NCBI GenBank assembly: GCA_944385415.1
Contig: CALWXC010000004.1
Span: 62,001 to 126,000, forward strand
Source of the DNA: an uncultured Oscillospiraceae bacterium
GTDB lineage: Bacteria > Bacillota > Clostridia > Oscillospirales > Oscillospiraceae
DNA length: 64,000 nt
Direction: 5' to 3'
Part shown: positions 49,328 through 57,182 of the stretch, piece by piece
How positions within the stretch are numbered: position 1 is the stretch's first letter
How the letters are laid out: each line of letters begins with the position of its first letter
The notes under the pieces: generated by a model
What the model was told of the DNA's origin: nothing
The model's database searches: none
Seen by the model: only the letters and a program-made list of their open reading frames with translations
Program-made: the position numbers and the translations under genes

Positions 49328-50440
49328 ATGGAATCCCTGGAATCGGCCCTGCGGCCCGAAGAGCGGACCAGCCTGCGGCTGCGCAGCCTCTACGGCCGCC
49401 ACGGCTACCGGCAGTACAAGGTCAGCAAGTTTGAAGAGTACGATCTGTATGCCCACAACAAGCGTTTTCTCGTCAGCGATTCGGTGCTGACGTTCACCGA
49501 TACCGACGGACGGCTCATGGCCCTGAAACCCGACGTAACGCTGTCCATCATCAAAAATGCCAAGGACGGAGAGCCGGGTCTGCAAAAGCTCTGTTACCAC
49601 GAAACCGTCTACCGGCCTGGCGGCAGCGGCACGTTCCGGGAAATCCCCCAGGACGGTCTGGAGTGTTTGGGCGATCTGGACCTCTATACGGTCTGTGAAG
49701 TCCTGATGCTGGCAGTCCGCAGCCTGGAAGCCATTTCCGACCGGTGTGTCCTGAATCTGACCCATCTGGGACTGTTGGAAACAGTGCTGGATGGACTGAC
49801 AGCAGACGACGCCACCCGGGCCGCCATTCTCCGCTGCATGGCCCACAAGAGCCGCCACGAATTGGAAACCGTCTGCGCCGGCGGCGGTATGGCGGACGAG
49901 GGCATCCGCCGTCTTCTGGAATTGACGGAGCTTCACGGTCAGTTTGATGCGGTGCTGCCCCAGCTCCAAGCATTCCCCGGCGTGGAAGCCTATGTGACGG
50001 AACTGGAAGCCATGGCGGAGCTGCTGACCGACTGGGGGGTGGCGGACCGGATTGTTCTGGACTTCTCCCTCACCGGCGATCTGGACTACTACAGCGGCGT
50101 GGTGTTCCAGGGCTATGTGGATGGGGTCCCGGCCCGCGTCCTGTCCGGCGGCCGGTACGATAAACTGATGGAGCGGCTGGGCAAGCACAGCGGCGCCATC
50201 GGCTTCGCCGTCTATCTGGACCAGCTGGAACGGCTGGGGAATGCCACAGTCCGGGATGTGGACGCCCTGCTCCTCTACGACGAGGACGAGGACCCCAAAC
50301 AAGTGCTGCAAGCCGTGAAGCTGCTCCGTGCCAACGGCAAAACCGTTCGGGCCCAGCGGGGCCGGGGTGACGCCCTGGCCTGCGGTCAAGTGCTGCAATT
50401 GAAGAATGGGAGGTTGGAGATTCTTGCAACCGATGATTAA
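49328..50440 (+). CDS. hisZ: ATP phosphoribosyltransferase regulatory subunit HisZ
   Basis: HisRS-like paralogue that pairs with short HisG and is needed for its activity and feedback by histidine. The 370 residues keep class II synthetase-like blocks: LMALKPDVTLSI (motif 2 region), CYHETVYRPGG with REIPQDGLECLG, and DLDYYSGVVFQGYV followed by SGGRYDKLM. No anticodon-binding domain is apparent. CAAGGAGG precedes ATG 49328. First gene of the operon; its end overlaps hisG. Confidence 0.95.
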   Translation: MESLESALRPEERTSLRLRSLYGRHGYRQYKVSKFEEYDLYAHNKRFLVSDSVLTFTDTDGRLMALKPDVTLSIIKNAKDGEPGLQKLCYHETVYRPGGSGTFREIPQDGLECLGDLDLYTVCEVLMLAVRSLEAISDRCVLNLTHLGLLETVLDGLTADDATRAAILRCMAHKSRHELETVCAGGGMADEGIRRLLELTELHGQFDAVLPQLQAFPGVEAYVTELEAMAELLTDWGVADRIVLDFSLTGDLDYYSGVVFQGYVDGVPARVLSGGRYDKLMERLGKHSGAIGFAVYLDQLERLGNATVRDVDALLLYDEDEDPKQVLQAVKLLRANGKTVRAQRGRGDALACGQVLQLKNGRLEILATDD

Positions 50441-51074
50441 TGTGGCTCTGCCCAAGGGCCGTCTGGGAGAAAAGGTTCTGGCCATTCTGGAATCCGCCGG
50501 GTACCCCTGCCCCGCCATTCACGATCCGGGGCGGCGGCTGATTTTTGAGAATGAGGAGTCCGGCGTCCGGTACTTCTGGGTCAAACCCAGCGACGTGGCC
50601 ATTTATGTAGAGCGGGGCGCCGCCGATGTGGGCGTAGTAGGCAAGGACATTCTGCTGGAATACCGGCCCGATGTCTACGAGCTGTTGGATCTGCACATGG
50701 GCAAGTGCCGCATGTGTGTGGCCGGTCCCAAGACCTTCCGGGACGACCCGGAAAAGACCCTGCGGGTGGCAACAAAGTTCCCCCATATCGCACGGGATTA
50801 CTACGCCGGACGCAGCCGGGAAATCGATATCATCAAGCTCAACGGCTCCATTGAACTGGCCCCCATTCTGGGCCTGTCCGATGTGATTGTGGACATTGTG
50901 GAGACGGGAGCCACCCTGCGGGAAAACGATCTGGACGCCTTGGAAACCATCGTCCCCATCAGCGCCCGGCTTATCGCCAATAAATCCAGCTACCAGTTTC
51001 AGACGGAGGCCATCCGGGCCATGGGCGACGCCGTGGCCCAACAGGTGGCCCAGCGGGAGGAAAAAGAGAAATGA
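50433..51074 (+). CDS. hisG: ATP phosphoribosyltransferase catalytic subunit (short form)
   Basis: First enzyme of histidine synthesis, joining PRPP and ATP. The 213-residue short form lacks the regulatory ACT-like domain, consistent with HisZ. Blocks seen: INVALPKGRLGEK, ERGAADVGVVGKDIL, ATKFPHIARDYY, LNGSIELAPILGLSD, and IVDIVETGATLREN. ATG 50433 is preferred; TTG 50424 is possible and closer to a GGAG site. Ends overlapping hisD (ATGA). Confidence 0.95.
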   Translation: MINVALPKGRLGEKVLAILESAGYPCPAIHDPGRRLIFENEESGVRYFWVKPSDVAIYVERGAADVGVVGKDILLEYRPDVYELLDLHMGKCRMCVAGPKTFRDDPEKTLRVATKFPHIARDYYAGRSREIDIIKLNGSIELAPILGLSDVIVDIVETGATLRENDLDALETIVPISARLIANKSSYQFQTEAIRAMGDAVAQQVAQREEKEK

Positions 51075-52351
51075 TGCGCATTTACGAATACGGCCAGGTC
51101 TCCAGAGACGAGATCTTCGCCCGTGTAGAGCCGGAGGTGGACGTGACCGCCGTGGTACGGGAAATCCTTGCCGATGTGCGGAGCCGGGGCGACGCGGCCC
51201 TCTACGACTACTGCCGCCGCTTTGACCGGGCCGATCTGACGGCCCTGGAAGTGACGCCCGAGGAATGGGACGCGGCAATCCGCAACGTGGACCAAAAACT
51301 GCTGGCTGTTCTGGAGCAGTCCGCCAAAAATATCGAAGCCTTCCACCGCCGTCAGGTCCGGACAGATTTTGTTATTACAGACCGGCCCGGCATGGTCCTG
51401 GGACAGAAGATCACGCCCTTGCAGCGGGTGGGCCTGTACATCCCCGGCGGGACCGCCTGCTATCCCTCGTCGGTGCTGATGAACGCAATCCCCGCCAAAA
51501 TTGCCGGTGTGCCGGAGTGCATTATGGTGACGCCCGCCAACGGCGGCCAACTGAATCCCGCCATTCTGGCGGCGGCGAAAATCGCCGGTGTGGACCGGAT
51601 TTTCAAGCTGGGCGGCGCCCAGGCCGTGGCGGCCGTGGCCTACGGCACCGAATCGGTACCCCGGGTCGATAAAATCGTTGGCCCCGGCAACGCCTATGTG
51701 GCCGAAGCGAAACGGCAAGTGTTTGGACAGGTGTCCATTGACATGATTGCCGGACCCAGTGAGATTCTCGTGGTGGCCGACGGCACCAACAACGCCGCCC
51801 ATCTGGCCGCCGATCTGCTGTCCCAGGCCGAACACGACAAGCTGGCCTCGGCGGTTCTCGTCACCGACAGCCGTTCCCTGGCCGAAGCTGTGGCAGCAGA
51901 GGTGGAGCGTCAGCTGAAACTGCTGCCCCGGGAAGAAATTGCACGTTCGTCCATTGAGAACAACGGTAAAATCATCGTGGCCGACAATCTCGATCAGGCC
52001 ATTGACATTGCCAACGAAATCGCCCCGGAACATTTGGAGCTGGCTGTGGACAATCCCTTTGATCACCTTTCCAAAATCCGCAACGCCGGTTCCATTTTTC
52101 TGGGGAAGTATTGTCCGGAAGCCTTGGGCGACTACTGGGCCGGGCCCAATCACACCCTGCCCACCATGGGTACCGCCCGGTTCTCCAGTCCCCTGTCCGT
52201 GGACGATTTTATCAAAAAGTCCTCCTTTACCTATTATACCGCCGACGCCCTTTCCGCTGTGGCCGATGACATTGCTGCCTTTGCCGAGAGCGAAGGACTG
52301 CGGGCCCATGGCCGTTCGGTGCAGATTCGCTTTTCCAAGGAGGGATTTTAA
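51071..52351 (+). CDS. hisD: Histidinol dehydrogenase
   Basis: Zinc enzyme that oxidises histidinol to histidine in two NAD steps (last two reactions). In 426 residues: GLYIPGGTACYPSSVLMNA, KIVGPGNAYVAEAK, IDMIAGPSEILVVAD, LLSQAEHDKLA (zinc and catalytic residues), ELAVDNPFDHL, and the GPNHTLPTMGTARF signature. Starts inside the hisG stop; hisC follows after 3 nt. Confidence 0.97.
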   Translation: MMRIYEYGQVSRDEIFARVEPEVDVTAVVREILADVRSRGDAALYDYCRRFDRADLTALEVTPEEWDAAIRNVDQKLLAVLEQSAKNIEAFHRRQVRTDFVITDRPGMVLGQKITPLQRVGLYIPGGTACYPSSVLMNAIPAKIAGVPECIMVTPANGGQLNPAILAAAKIAGVDRIFKLGGAQAVAAVAYGTESVPRVDKIVGPGNAYVAEAKRQVFGQVSIDMIAGPSEILVVADGTNNAAHLAADLLSQAEHDKLASAVLVTDSRSLAEAVAAEVERQLKLLPREEIARSSIENNGKIIVADNLDQAIDIANEIAPEHLELAVDNPFDHLSKIRNAGSIFLGKYCPEALGDYWAGPNHTLPTMGTARFSSPLSVDDFIKKSSFTYYTADALSAVADDIAAFAESEGLRAHGRSVQIRFSKEGF

Positions 52352-52354
52352 AGT

Positions 52355-53407
52355 ATGAGCCGCTTCCTTTCGTCCCGTTATGCGGGCCTGACGGAGTACG
52401 TCCCCGGTGAACAGCCCCAGGACAAACAGTACATTAAATTAAATACCAATGAATCCCCCTATCCCCCCTCCCCCGCCGTTCTGAATGCCATCAACACGGC
52501 GGCGGTGTCCCAACTGAATCTCTATTCCGACCCGGACGCCAAGTTGCTGGTCAACGCCCTGGCCGCCCAATACGGCGTCGGCCCGGAGAATGTGTTCCTC
52601 TCCAACGGCTCCGACGATATTTTAAACTTTGCCTTTATGGCCTTCTGTGATGGCGGTGTGAAATTCCCGGAAATCACCTATGGATTTTATACCGTTTATG
52701 CCGCTCTCCATGGCGTTGCCTATGAGACCCCCGCCCTGCGGCCTGACTTTTCCATTGACCCCAGCGACTATTACAACGCCGGGTGCAGCGTGGTTCTGGC
52801 CAACCCCAACGCCCAAACCGGTGTGGCCCTGCCCCTGACGGAAATTGAACGCATTGTGCGTTCCAATCCCGATCAGGTGGTGGTCATCGACGAGGCCTAT
52901 GTGGACTTCGGCGGAGAATCTGCTGTACCCTTGACCCGGCAGTATGACAATCTGTTGGTGGTTCAGACCTTCTCCAAATCCCGCTCCATGGCGGGAGCCC
53001 GTCTCGGCTTTGCCATTGGCCCCAAAGGGCTGATTGCAGATCTGAACAAGCTGAAATACTCTACCAATCCCTACAACCTCAACCGGTTGACCCAGCTGGC
53101 CGGTGTGGCGGCTCTTTCTGAGCAGTCCTATTATGACGAGAACTGTCGCCGCATTATGGAAACCCGTCAATATACCCGCGACGCACTGACAGCCCTGGGC
53201 TTTACCTGCACCAACTCCCAGGCTAATTTCCTTCTGGCCCGGACCGACGCCATGGACGGTGAAACCCTGTACCGGAAGCTGAAAGACCGCGGCATTCTGG
53301 TACGCCACTTCTCCGACCCGCTCATTACCGACTGGGTCCGCATCACCATCGGCTCCCAAGAACAGATGGAAACGCTGGTGGGTGTTGTCGAGGAATTGGT
53401 GCGGTAA
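52355..53407 (+). CDS. hisC: Histidinol-phosphate aminotransferase
   Basis: PLP-dependent class I/II aminotransferase (350 aa). KLNTNESPYPPSPAV start, NGSDDILNFAF, ANPNAQTG-type loop, VIDEAYVDFGGES (PLP Asp), and FSKSRSMAGARLGFAIG with the Schiff-base Lys. The C-terminal ILVRHFSDPLITDWVRITIGS is the HisC pattern. A 283-bp repeat-bearing gap, unusual within this tight operon, separates it from hisB. Confidence 0.96.
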   Translation: MSRFLSSRYAGLTEYVPGEQPQDKQYIKLNTNESPYPPSPAVLNAINTAAVSQLNLYSDPDAKLLVNALAAQYGVGPENVFLSNGSDDILNFAFMAFCDGGVKFPEITYGFYTVYAALHGVAYETPALRPDFSIDPSDYYNAGCSVVLANPNAQTGVALPLTEIERIVRSNPDQVVVIDEAYVDFGGESAVPLTRQYDNLLVVQTFSKSRSMAGARLGFAIGPKGLIADLNKLKYSTNPYNLNRLTQLAGVAALSEQSYYDENCRRIMETRQYTRDALTALGFTCTNSQANFLLARTDAMDGETLYRKLKDRGILVRHFSDPLITDWVRITIGSQEQMETLVGVVEELVR

Positions 53408-53690
53408 AAGGGTATTTCGCTGGCTGCGGCCAGCGACCGGGGGCGCTGCCCCCTGGACCCCTGCGATTTTTGAAAAAATCGAGTAAACTTTTAAATGTTG
53501 GGATATTTATTTGATTTGGTGCGGTGGGCTGGAAAAAGTGCGGCAGCACTCTCAATCCATGCTTCGCATTGTTGCGGCTGGGAGGGCCTCCGGCCCCTCA
53601 GCCCCGCCGGAACCGAGTTCGTATGATTTTGTAGGGCGGGGGCTTGCCCCTGCCGCTTCCCCCACCCCACTCCCAAAGGAGACAACCACC
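53408..53690. repeat. Composite intergenic repeat inserted between hisC and hisB
   Basis: Contains module B (53438-53470), module A (53472-53492) in the same inverted order as at 26807-27174, and module C (53630-53657, TGTAGGGCGGGGG followed by CTTGCCCC). A GCTGCGGCC/GGCCAGC-like hairpin opens it and a GAGGGCCTCCGGCCCCTC hairpin precedes module C. No coding sequence is seen. It splits an otherwise tightly packed operon. Confidence 0.75.
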
Positions 53691-54278
53691 ATGAGACAAG
53701 CCTCTTTGACCCGCAAGACGGGCGAAACCGATATCACCCTGGCCCTGAACCTGGACGGCACCGGCGAAAGCCGTCTCGACCTGGGCGTGGGCTTTCTGGA
53801 GCACATGCTGACCCTCTTTGCCAAGCATGGCCGTTTTGACCTGGACGTGACCTGCAACGGCGACACCCAAGTAGACGACCACCACAGCGTCGAGGACATC
53901 GGCATCACTCTGGGCATGGCGTTCCGGCAGGCTCTGGGCGACCGCCGGGGCATCTACCGCTATGCCGACATTGTGCTGCCCATGGACGAGGCGCTGATTC
54001 AATGTGCCGTGGACATTTCCGGTCGTTCCATGCTCTGCTGTGATCTGGACATTCCCGCCGAGAAAATCGGAACCTTCGACACGGAGCTGACGGAGGAATT
54101 TCTCCTGGCCTTCGTCCGGGAGGCCGGTATCACCCTCCACGTCCGGCAGTTGGCCGGGAAAAACAGCCACCACATCGTCGAGGGCGTTTTTAAGGCGTTG
54201 GCCCGCGTTTTGCGCCGGGCCGTGGCCATCGACCCGGACTGTGCCGGCGAAATCCCCTCCACCAAAGGAGTGTTGTAA
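53691..54278 (+). CDS. hisB: Imidazoleglycerol-phosphate dehydratase
   Basis: Monofunctional HisB (195 aa), dehydrating imidazole glycerol phosphate. Mn-binding His clusters: GFLEHMLTLFAKHGRFD, VDDHHSVEDIG, and GKNSHHIVEGVFKAL; no phosphatase domain is fused. AAAGGAGA precedes ATG 53691. Transcription probably reads through the repeat from hisC, since no promoter is evident after the repeat. hisH starts immediately at the stop. Confidence 0.96.
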   Translation: MRQASLTRKTGETDITLALNLDGTGESRLDLGVGFLEHMLTLFAKHGRFDLDVTCNGDTQVDDHHSVEDIGITLGMAFRQALGDRRGIYRYADIVLPMDEALIQCAVDISGRSMLCCDLDIPAEKIGTFDTELTEEFLLAFVREAGITLHVRQLAGKNSHHIVEGVFKALARVLRRAVAIDPDCAGEIPSTKGVL

Positions 54279-54881
54279 ATGATTGCCATTGTGGATTACG
54301 GCGTGGGCAATCTCTTCTCCCTGCGCAGTTCCCTTTCTGCCGTGGGGGCCGAGGTCACCGTCACCGGCGACGGCGACGCCTTGCGCCGGGCCGATAAAAT
54401 CATTCTCCCCGGCGTGGGAGCCTTCGGCGACGCTGCCGCCAAGCTGCGGGTCACGGGGCTGGATGCCGTGGTTATCGAGGAAGCCAAAGCCGGAAAGCCT
54501 CTGCTGGGCATCTGTCTGGGCATGCAGCTGCTGCTGGAGCGCAGTTTGGAATATGGCGAACACGCGGGCCTGGGGCTGATTCCCGGCGACGTGGTGCCCC
54601 TCTCGCCCCCGGACGGTTTGAAAGTGCCCCACATGGGTTGGAACGCCCTCCAATTTTCCGAGCTCCGCTCCCCCATTTTCCGGGACCTGAACCCCGGTGA
54701 CCATGTATACTTTGTTCATAGCTTCCATGCGGCCAACTGTCCCTGCGTGACGGCCACCGCCGAGTATGGGATTCCGGTCACCGCCGCCGTGGGCAGGGAC
54801 AACGTCTACGGCTGCCAGTTCCACCCGGAGAAAAGCGGCCCGGTGGGCCTGACCATTTTAAAATCCTTCTGTGAACTGTGA
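54279..54881 (+). CDS. hisH: Imidazole glycerol phosphate synthase glutaminase subunit
   Basis: Supplies ammonia to HisF. Class I amidotransferase of 200 residues: VDYGVGNLFSL start, PGVGAFGDAA, nucleophile Cys79 in LLGICLGMQLLLE, and the His-Glu pair in YGCQFHPEKSGPVG. The oxyanion-strand and HMGWN block (VPHMGWNAL) are typical. Start ATG directly follows the hisB stop. Confidence 0.96.
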   Translation: MIAIVDYGVGNLFSLRSSLSAVGAEVTVTGDGDALRRADKIILPGVGAFGDAAAKLRVTGLDAVVIEEAKAGKPLLGICLGMQLLLERSLEYGEHAGLGLIPGDVVPLSPPDGLKVPHMGWNALQFSELRSPIFRDLNPGDHVYFVHSFHAANCPCVTATAEYGIPVTAAVGRDNVYGCQFHPEKSGPVGLTILKSFCEL

Positions 54882-54892
54882 GGAAACCGACT

Positions 54893-55618
54893 ATGAATCT
54901 GTTCCCTGCCATCGACCTGTACACGGGCTGGGCCGTCCGGCTCTATCAGGGCGATTACAACCAGATGACCGTCTATGACAAAGATCCCCTTTCCGTTGCC
55001 AAACGGTTCCGGGACGCCGGGGCTGAATACCTCCATATGGTAGATCTGGAGGGGGCCAAGACCGGCGAGACGCCCAACCTCGACACCGTCCGCACCGTGG
55101 CGGCCCAGTCGGGCCTAAAAGTGGAGATCGGCGGCGGCATCCGCTCCGAGGAAGTCATCAAAAAGTATTTGGACGCCGGCGTACTCCGGGTCATTCTCGG
55201 CACCGCCGCCATCACCCAGCCGGGCTTTGTCGGGGAGATGGTGGCCAAGTACGGCGACAAAATCGCCGTGGGCGTGGACGTCCGGGACGGCTTTGTGGCC
55301 ATCAAGGGTTGGACGGAATTATCGGACCGGACGTGCTTCGATTTCTGCCGCGACATGGACAGTCTGGGCGTAAAAACCATCATTTGTACCGACATTTCCA
55401 AGGACGGTGTTCTGGGCGGCACCAACCTGGAATTGTACAAACAGCTTTCGGAAACCTTATCCCTCGATATCGTGGCTTCCGGCGGCGTCAGCTCTCTGAA
55501 CGACATCGCCGCCCTCCAAAAAATGGGCCTGTATGGGGCAATTCTCGGCAAAGCCGTTTACACGGGGGCCATTGACCTGGCCAAAGCCGTGGCCCTGACA
55601 AAGGGGGCGGCAGTGTGA
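54893..55618 (+). CDS. hisA: ProFAR isomerase HisA
   Basis: TIM-barrel isomerase of 241 residues that opens the ribose of ProFAR. Catalytic Asp is in LFPAIDLYTGWAVRL, a Gly-rich phosphate loop in VEIGGGIRSEEVI, the second acid in CTDISKDGVLGGTN, and the second phosphate loop in IVASGGVSSLND. GAGGAAACC precedes ATG 54893. Overlaps hisF by 4 nt. Confidence 0.96.
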   Translation: MNLFPAIDLYTGWAVRLYQGDYNQMTVYDKDPLSVAKRFRDAGAEYLHMVDLEGAKTGETPNLDTVRTVAAQSGLKVEIGGGIRSEEVIKKYLDAGVLRVILGTAAITQPGFVGEMVAKYGDKIAVGVDVRDGFVAIKGWTELSDRTCFDFCRDMDSLGVKTIICTDISKDGVLGGTNLELYKQLSETLSLDIVASGGVSSLNDIAALQKMGLYGAILGKAVYTGAIDLAKAVALTKGAAV

Positions 55619-56373
55619 TTACAAAACGTATCATCCCCTGTCTCGACGTCCGGGATGGCCGGGTGGTCAAAGGCACCAACTTCCAGGGCCTTCGGGATGT
55701 CAATTCCCCGGTGGAGCTGGCCCGGTATTACTCGGACCACGGGGCTGACGAGCTGGTGTTCTACGATATCACCGCCTCTGCCGAGGGCCGGGCGCTGTTC
55801 ACGGATATTTTAACGGAGGTGGCTTCCACCATCTTTATCCCCCTGACCGTGGGCGGCGGCATCAACGAAGTCGCAGACTTCGAGCGGGTCTTACAGTGCG
55901 GCGCCGACAAGGTCAGCGTCAATTCCGGCGCCATCCGCAACCCCAATTTAATTGAGGAAGCCGCCAAGCGCTACGGCGATCAGTGCGTGGTGCTGTCGGT
56001 GGACGCCAAGCGGGTGGATGGAAAATACACCGTCTTCGCCAAGGGCGGCCGGGAATCCACGGGCATGGACGCCTTGGAGTGGATTCGCTTCGGCGTGGAC
56101 CATGGGGCCGGAGAAATCGTTCTGAACTCCATCGACACCGACGGCGTCAAGGGCGGCTTTGATCTGGAAATGCTCCGAGCCGTCAGTGAGATTGTTTCAG
56201 TGCCTGTCATCGCCTCCGGCGGCGCGGGCAAAGCCGAGGATTTTATCACCCTGTTTGAAACGCTCCCCCAGGTGGACGCCGGATTGGCCGCGTCAATTTT
56301 CCACTTTGGAGAGGTGAAAATCCCTGAATTAAAGGCCCTTTTGGCCCAACACAACATTCCCGTCAGATTGTGA
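55615..56373 (+). CDS. hisF: Imidazole glycerol phosphate synthase cyclase subunit
   Basis: TIM-barrel cyclase (252 aa) that uses ammonia from HisH. Catalytic Asp in IPCLDVRDGRVVKGTNF and in VVLSVDAKRVDGKYTV; phosphate loops IPLTVGGGINEV and VIASGGAGKAED. The start is GTG 55615 inside the hisA stop (GTGA). Confidence 0.97.
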   Translation: MITKRIIPCLDVRDGRVVKGTNFQGLRDVNSPVELARYYSDHGADELVFYDITASAEGRALFTDILTEVASTIFIPLTVGGGINEVADFERVLQCGADKVSVNSGAIRNPNLIEEAAKRYGDQCVVLSVDAKRVDGKYTVFAKGGRESTGMDALEWIRFGVDHGAGEIVLNSIDTDGVKGGFDLEMLRAVSEIVSVPVIASGGAGKAEDFITLFETLPQVDAGLAASIFHFGEVKIPELKALLAQHNIPVRL

Positions 56374-56382
56374 GGAATTGAA

Positions 56383-57030
56383 ATGGTAACCATCGATCAA
56401 CTGAAATTCGACGAAAAAGGATTGATTCCCGCCGTCGTTGTGGACGCCGTCACCAAGGATGTGCTGACCGTGGCCTATATGAACCGCGAGAGCCTGGAGA
56501 TTTCCATGCAGGAGGGCCGCACCTGCTTCTGGAGCCGTTCCCGTCAGGAATTGTGGCACAAGGGCGAGACCTCCGGCAATGTGCAGCACATTGTAGCCAT
56601 CACCGCCGACTGCGACTGTGATGCCCTGACCGTTCTGGTCAACAAGGAGGGCCCCGCCTGCCACACCGGCGCGGAATCCTGCTTCCACAACGCTCTCTAT
56701 GTCAGCCCCGATCAGACGGCGTTCAGCCTGCAGGGGCTGTATGAACTGCTGGAAGGCCGGAAACGCGATCTGCCGGAGGGTTCCTATACCACCTACCTGT
56801 TCCAAAAGGGCATCGACAAGATTCTCAAAAAGGTGGGCGAAGAGTGCACCGAGGTCATCATTGCCGGTAAAGCCGATGACAAACCGGAGACCATCTATGA
56901 AATTGCCGACCTTTGCTACCATGTCATGGTGCTGATGGTCCAAATGGGTATTTCTGTGGAGGACATCCACAAGGAGCTGGCCTCCCGCCACGTCATCGAT
57001 CACAAGGTGAAGCAGGAAAAAATGACCTGA
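56383..57030 (+). CDS. hisI: Bifunctional phosphoribosyl-AMP cyclohydrolase / phosphoribosyl-ATP pyrophosphatase
   Basis: HisIE fusion (215 aa) for steps two and three. HisI part (1-115): [24 protein letters not shown] (motif [13 protein letters not shown]), zinc and substrate residues [21 protein letters not shown]. HisE part (about 120-215): [25 protein letters not shown] (motif [11 protein letters not shown]) and [13 protein letters not shown]. Order and length are standard. Last gene of the operon, 9 nt after hisF, followed by a hairpin. Confidence 0.96.
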   Translation: MVTIDQLKFDEKGLIPAVVVDAVTKDVLTVAYMNRESLEISMQEGRTCFWSRSRQELWHKGETSGNVQHIVAITADCDCDALTVLVNKEGPACHTGAESCFHNALYVSPDQTAFSLQGLYELLEGRKRDLPEGSYTTYLFQKGIDKILKKVGEECTEVIIAGKADDKPETIYEIADLCYHVMVLMVQMGISVEDIHKELASRHVIDHKVKQEKMT

Positions 57031-57039
57031 ATCCTTCAA

Positions 57040-57073
57040 AAAACGCCATGTTCCCGCGGGGCCATGGCGTTTT
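57040..57073 (+). terminator. Terminator of the histidine operon
   Basis: AAAACGCCATG (57040-57050) pairs with CATGGCGTTTT (57063-57073) around a 12-nt loop; the T-run is within the stem end. Confidence 0.65.
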
Positions 57074-57182
57074 GCCGCATTGTCTGAAACCCCATGGGGT
57101 CAATTGGTGGAAAACCACGCAAATTTTAATGATATTCTATCCATAGAAGCCACGAACCTGTCCAATGGAAGGATGTGTTATC

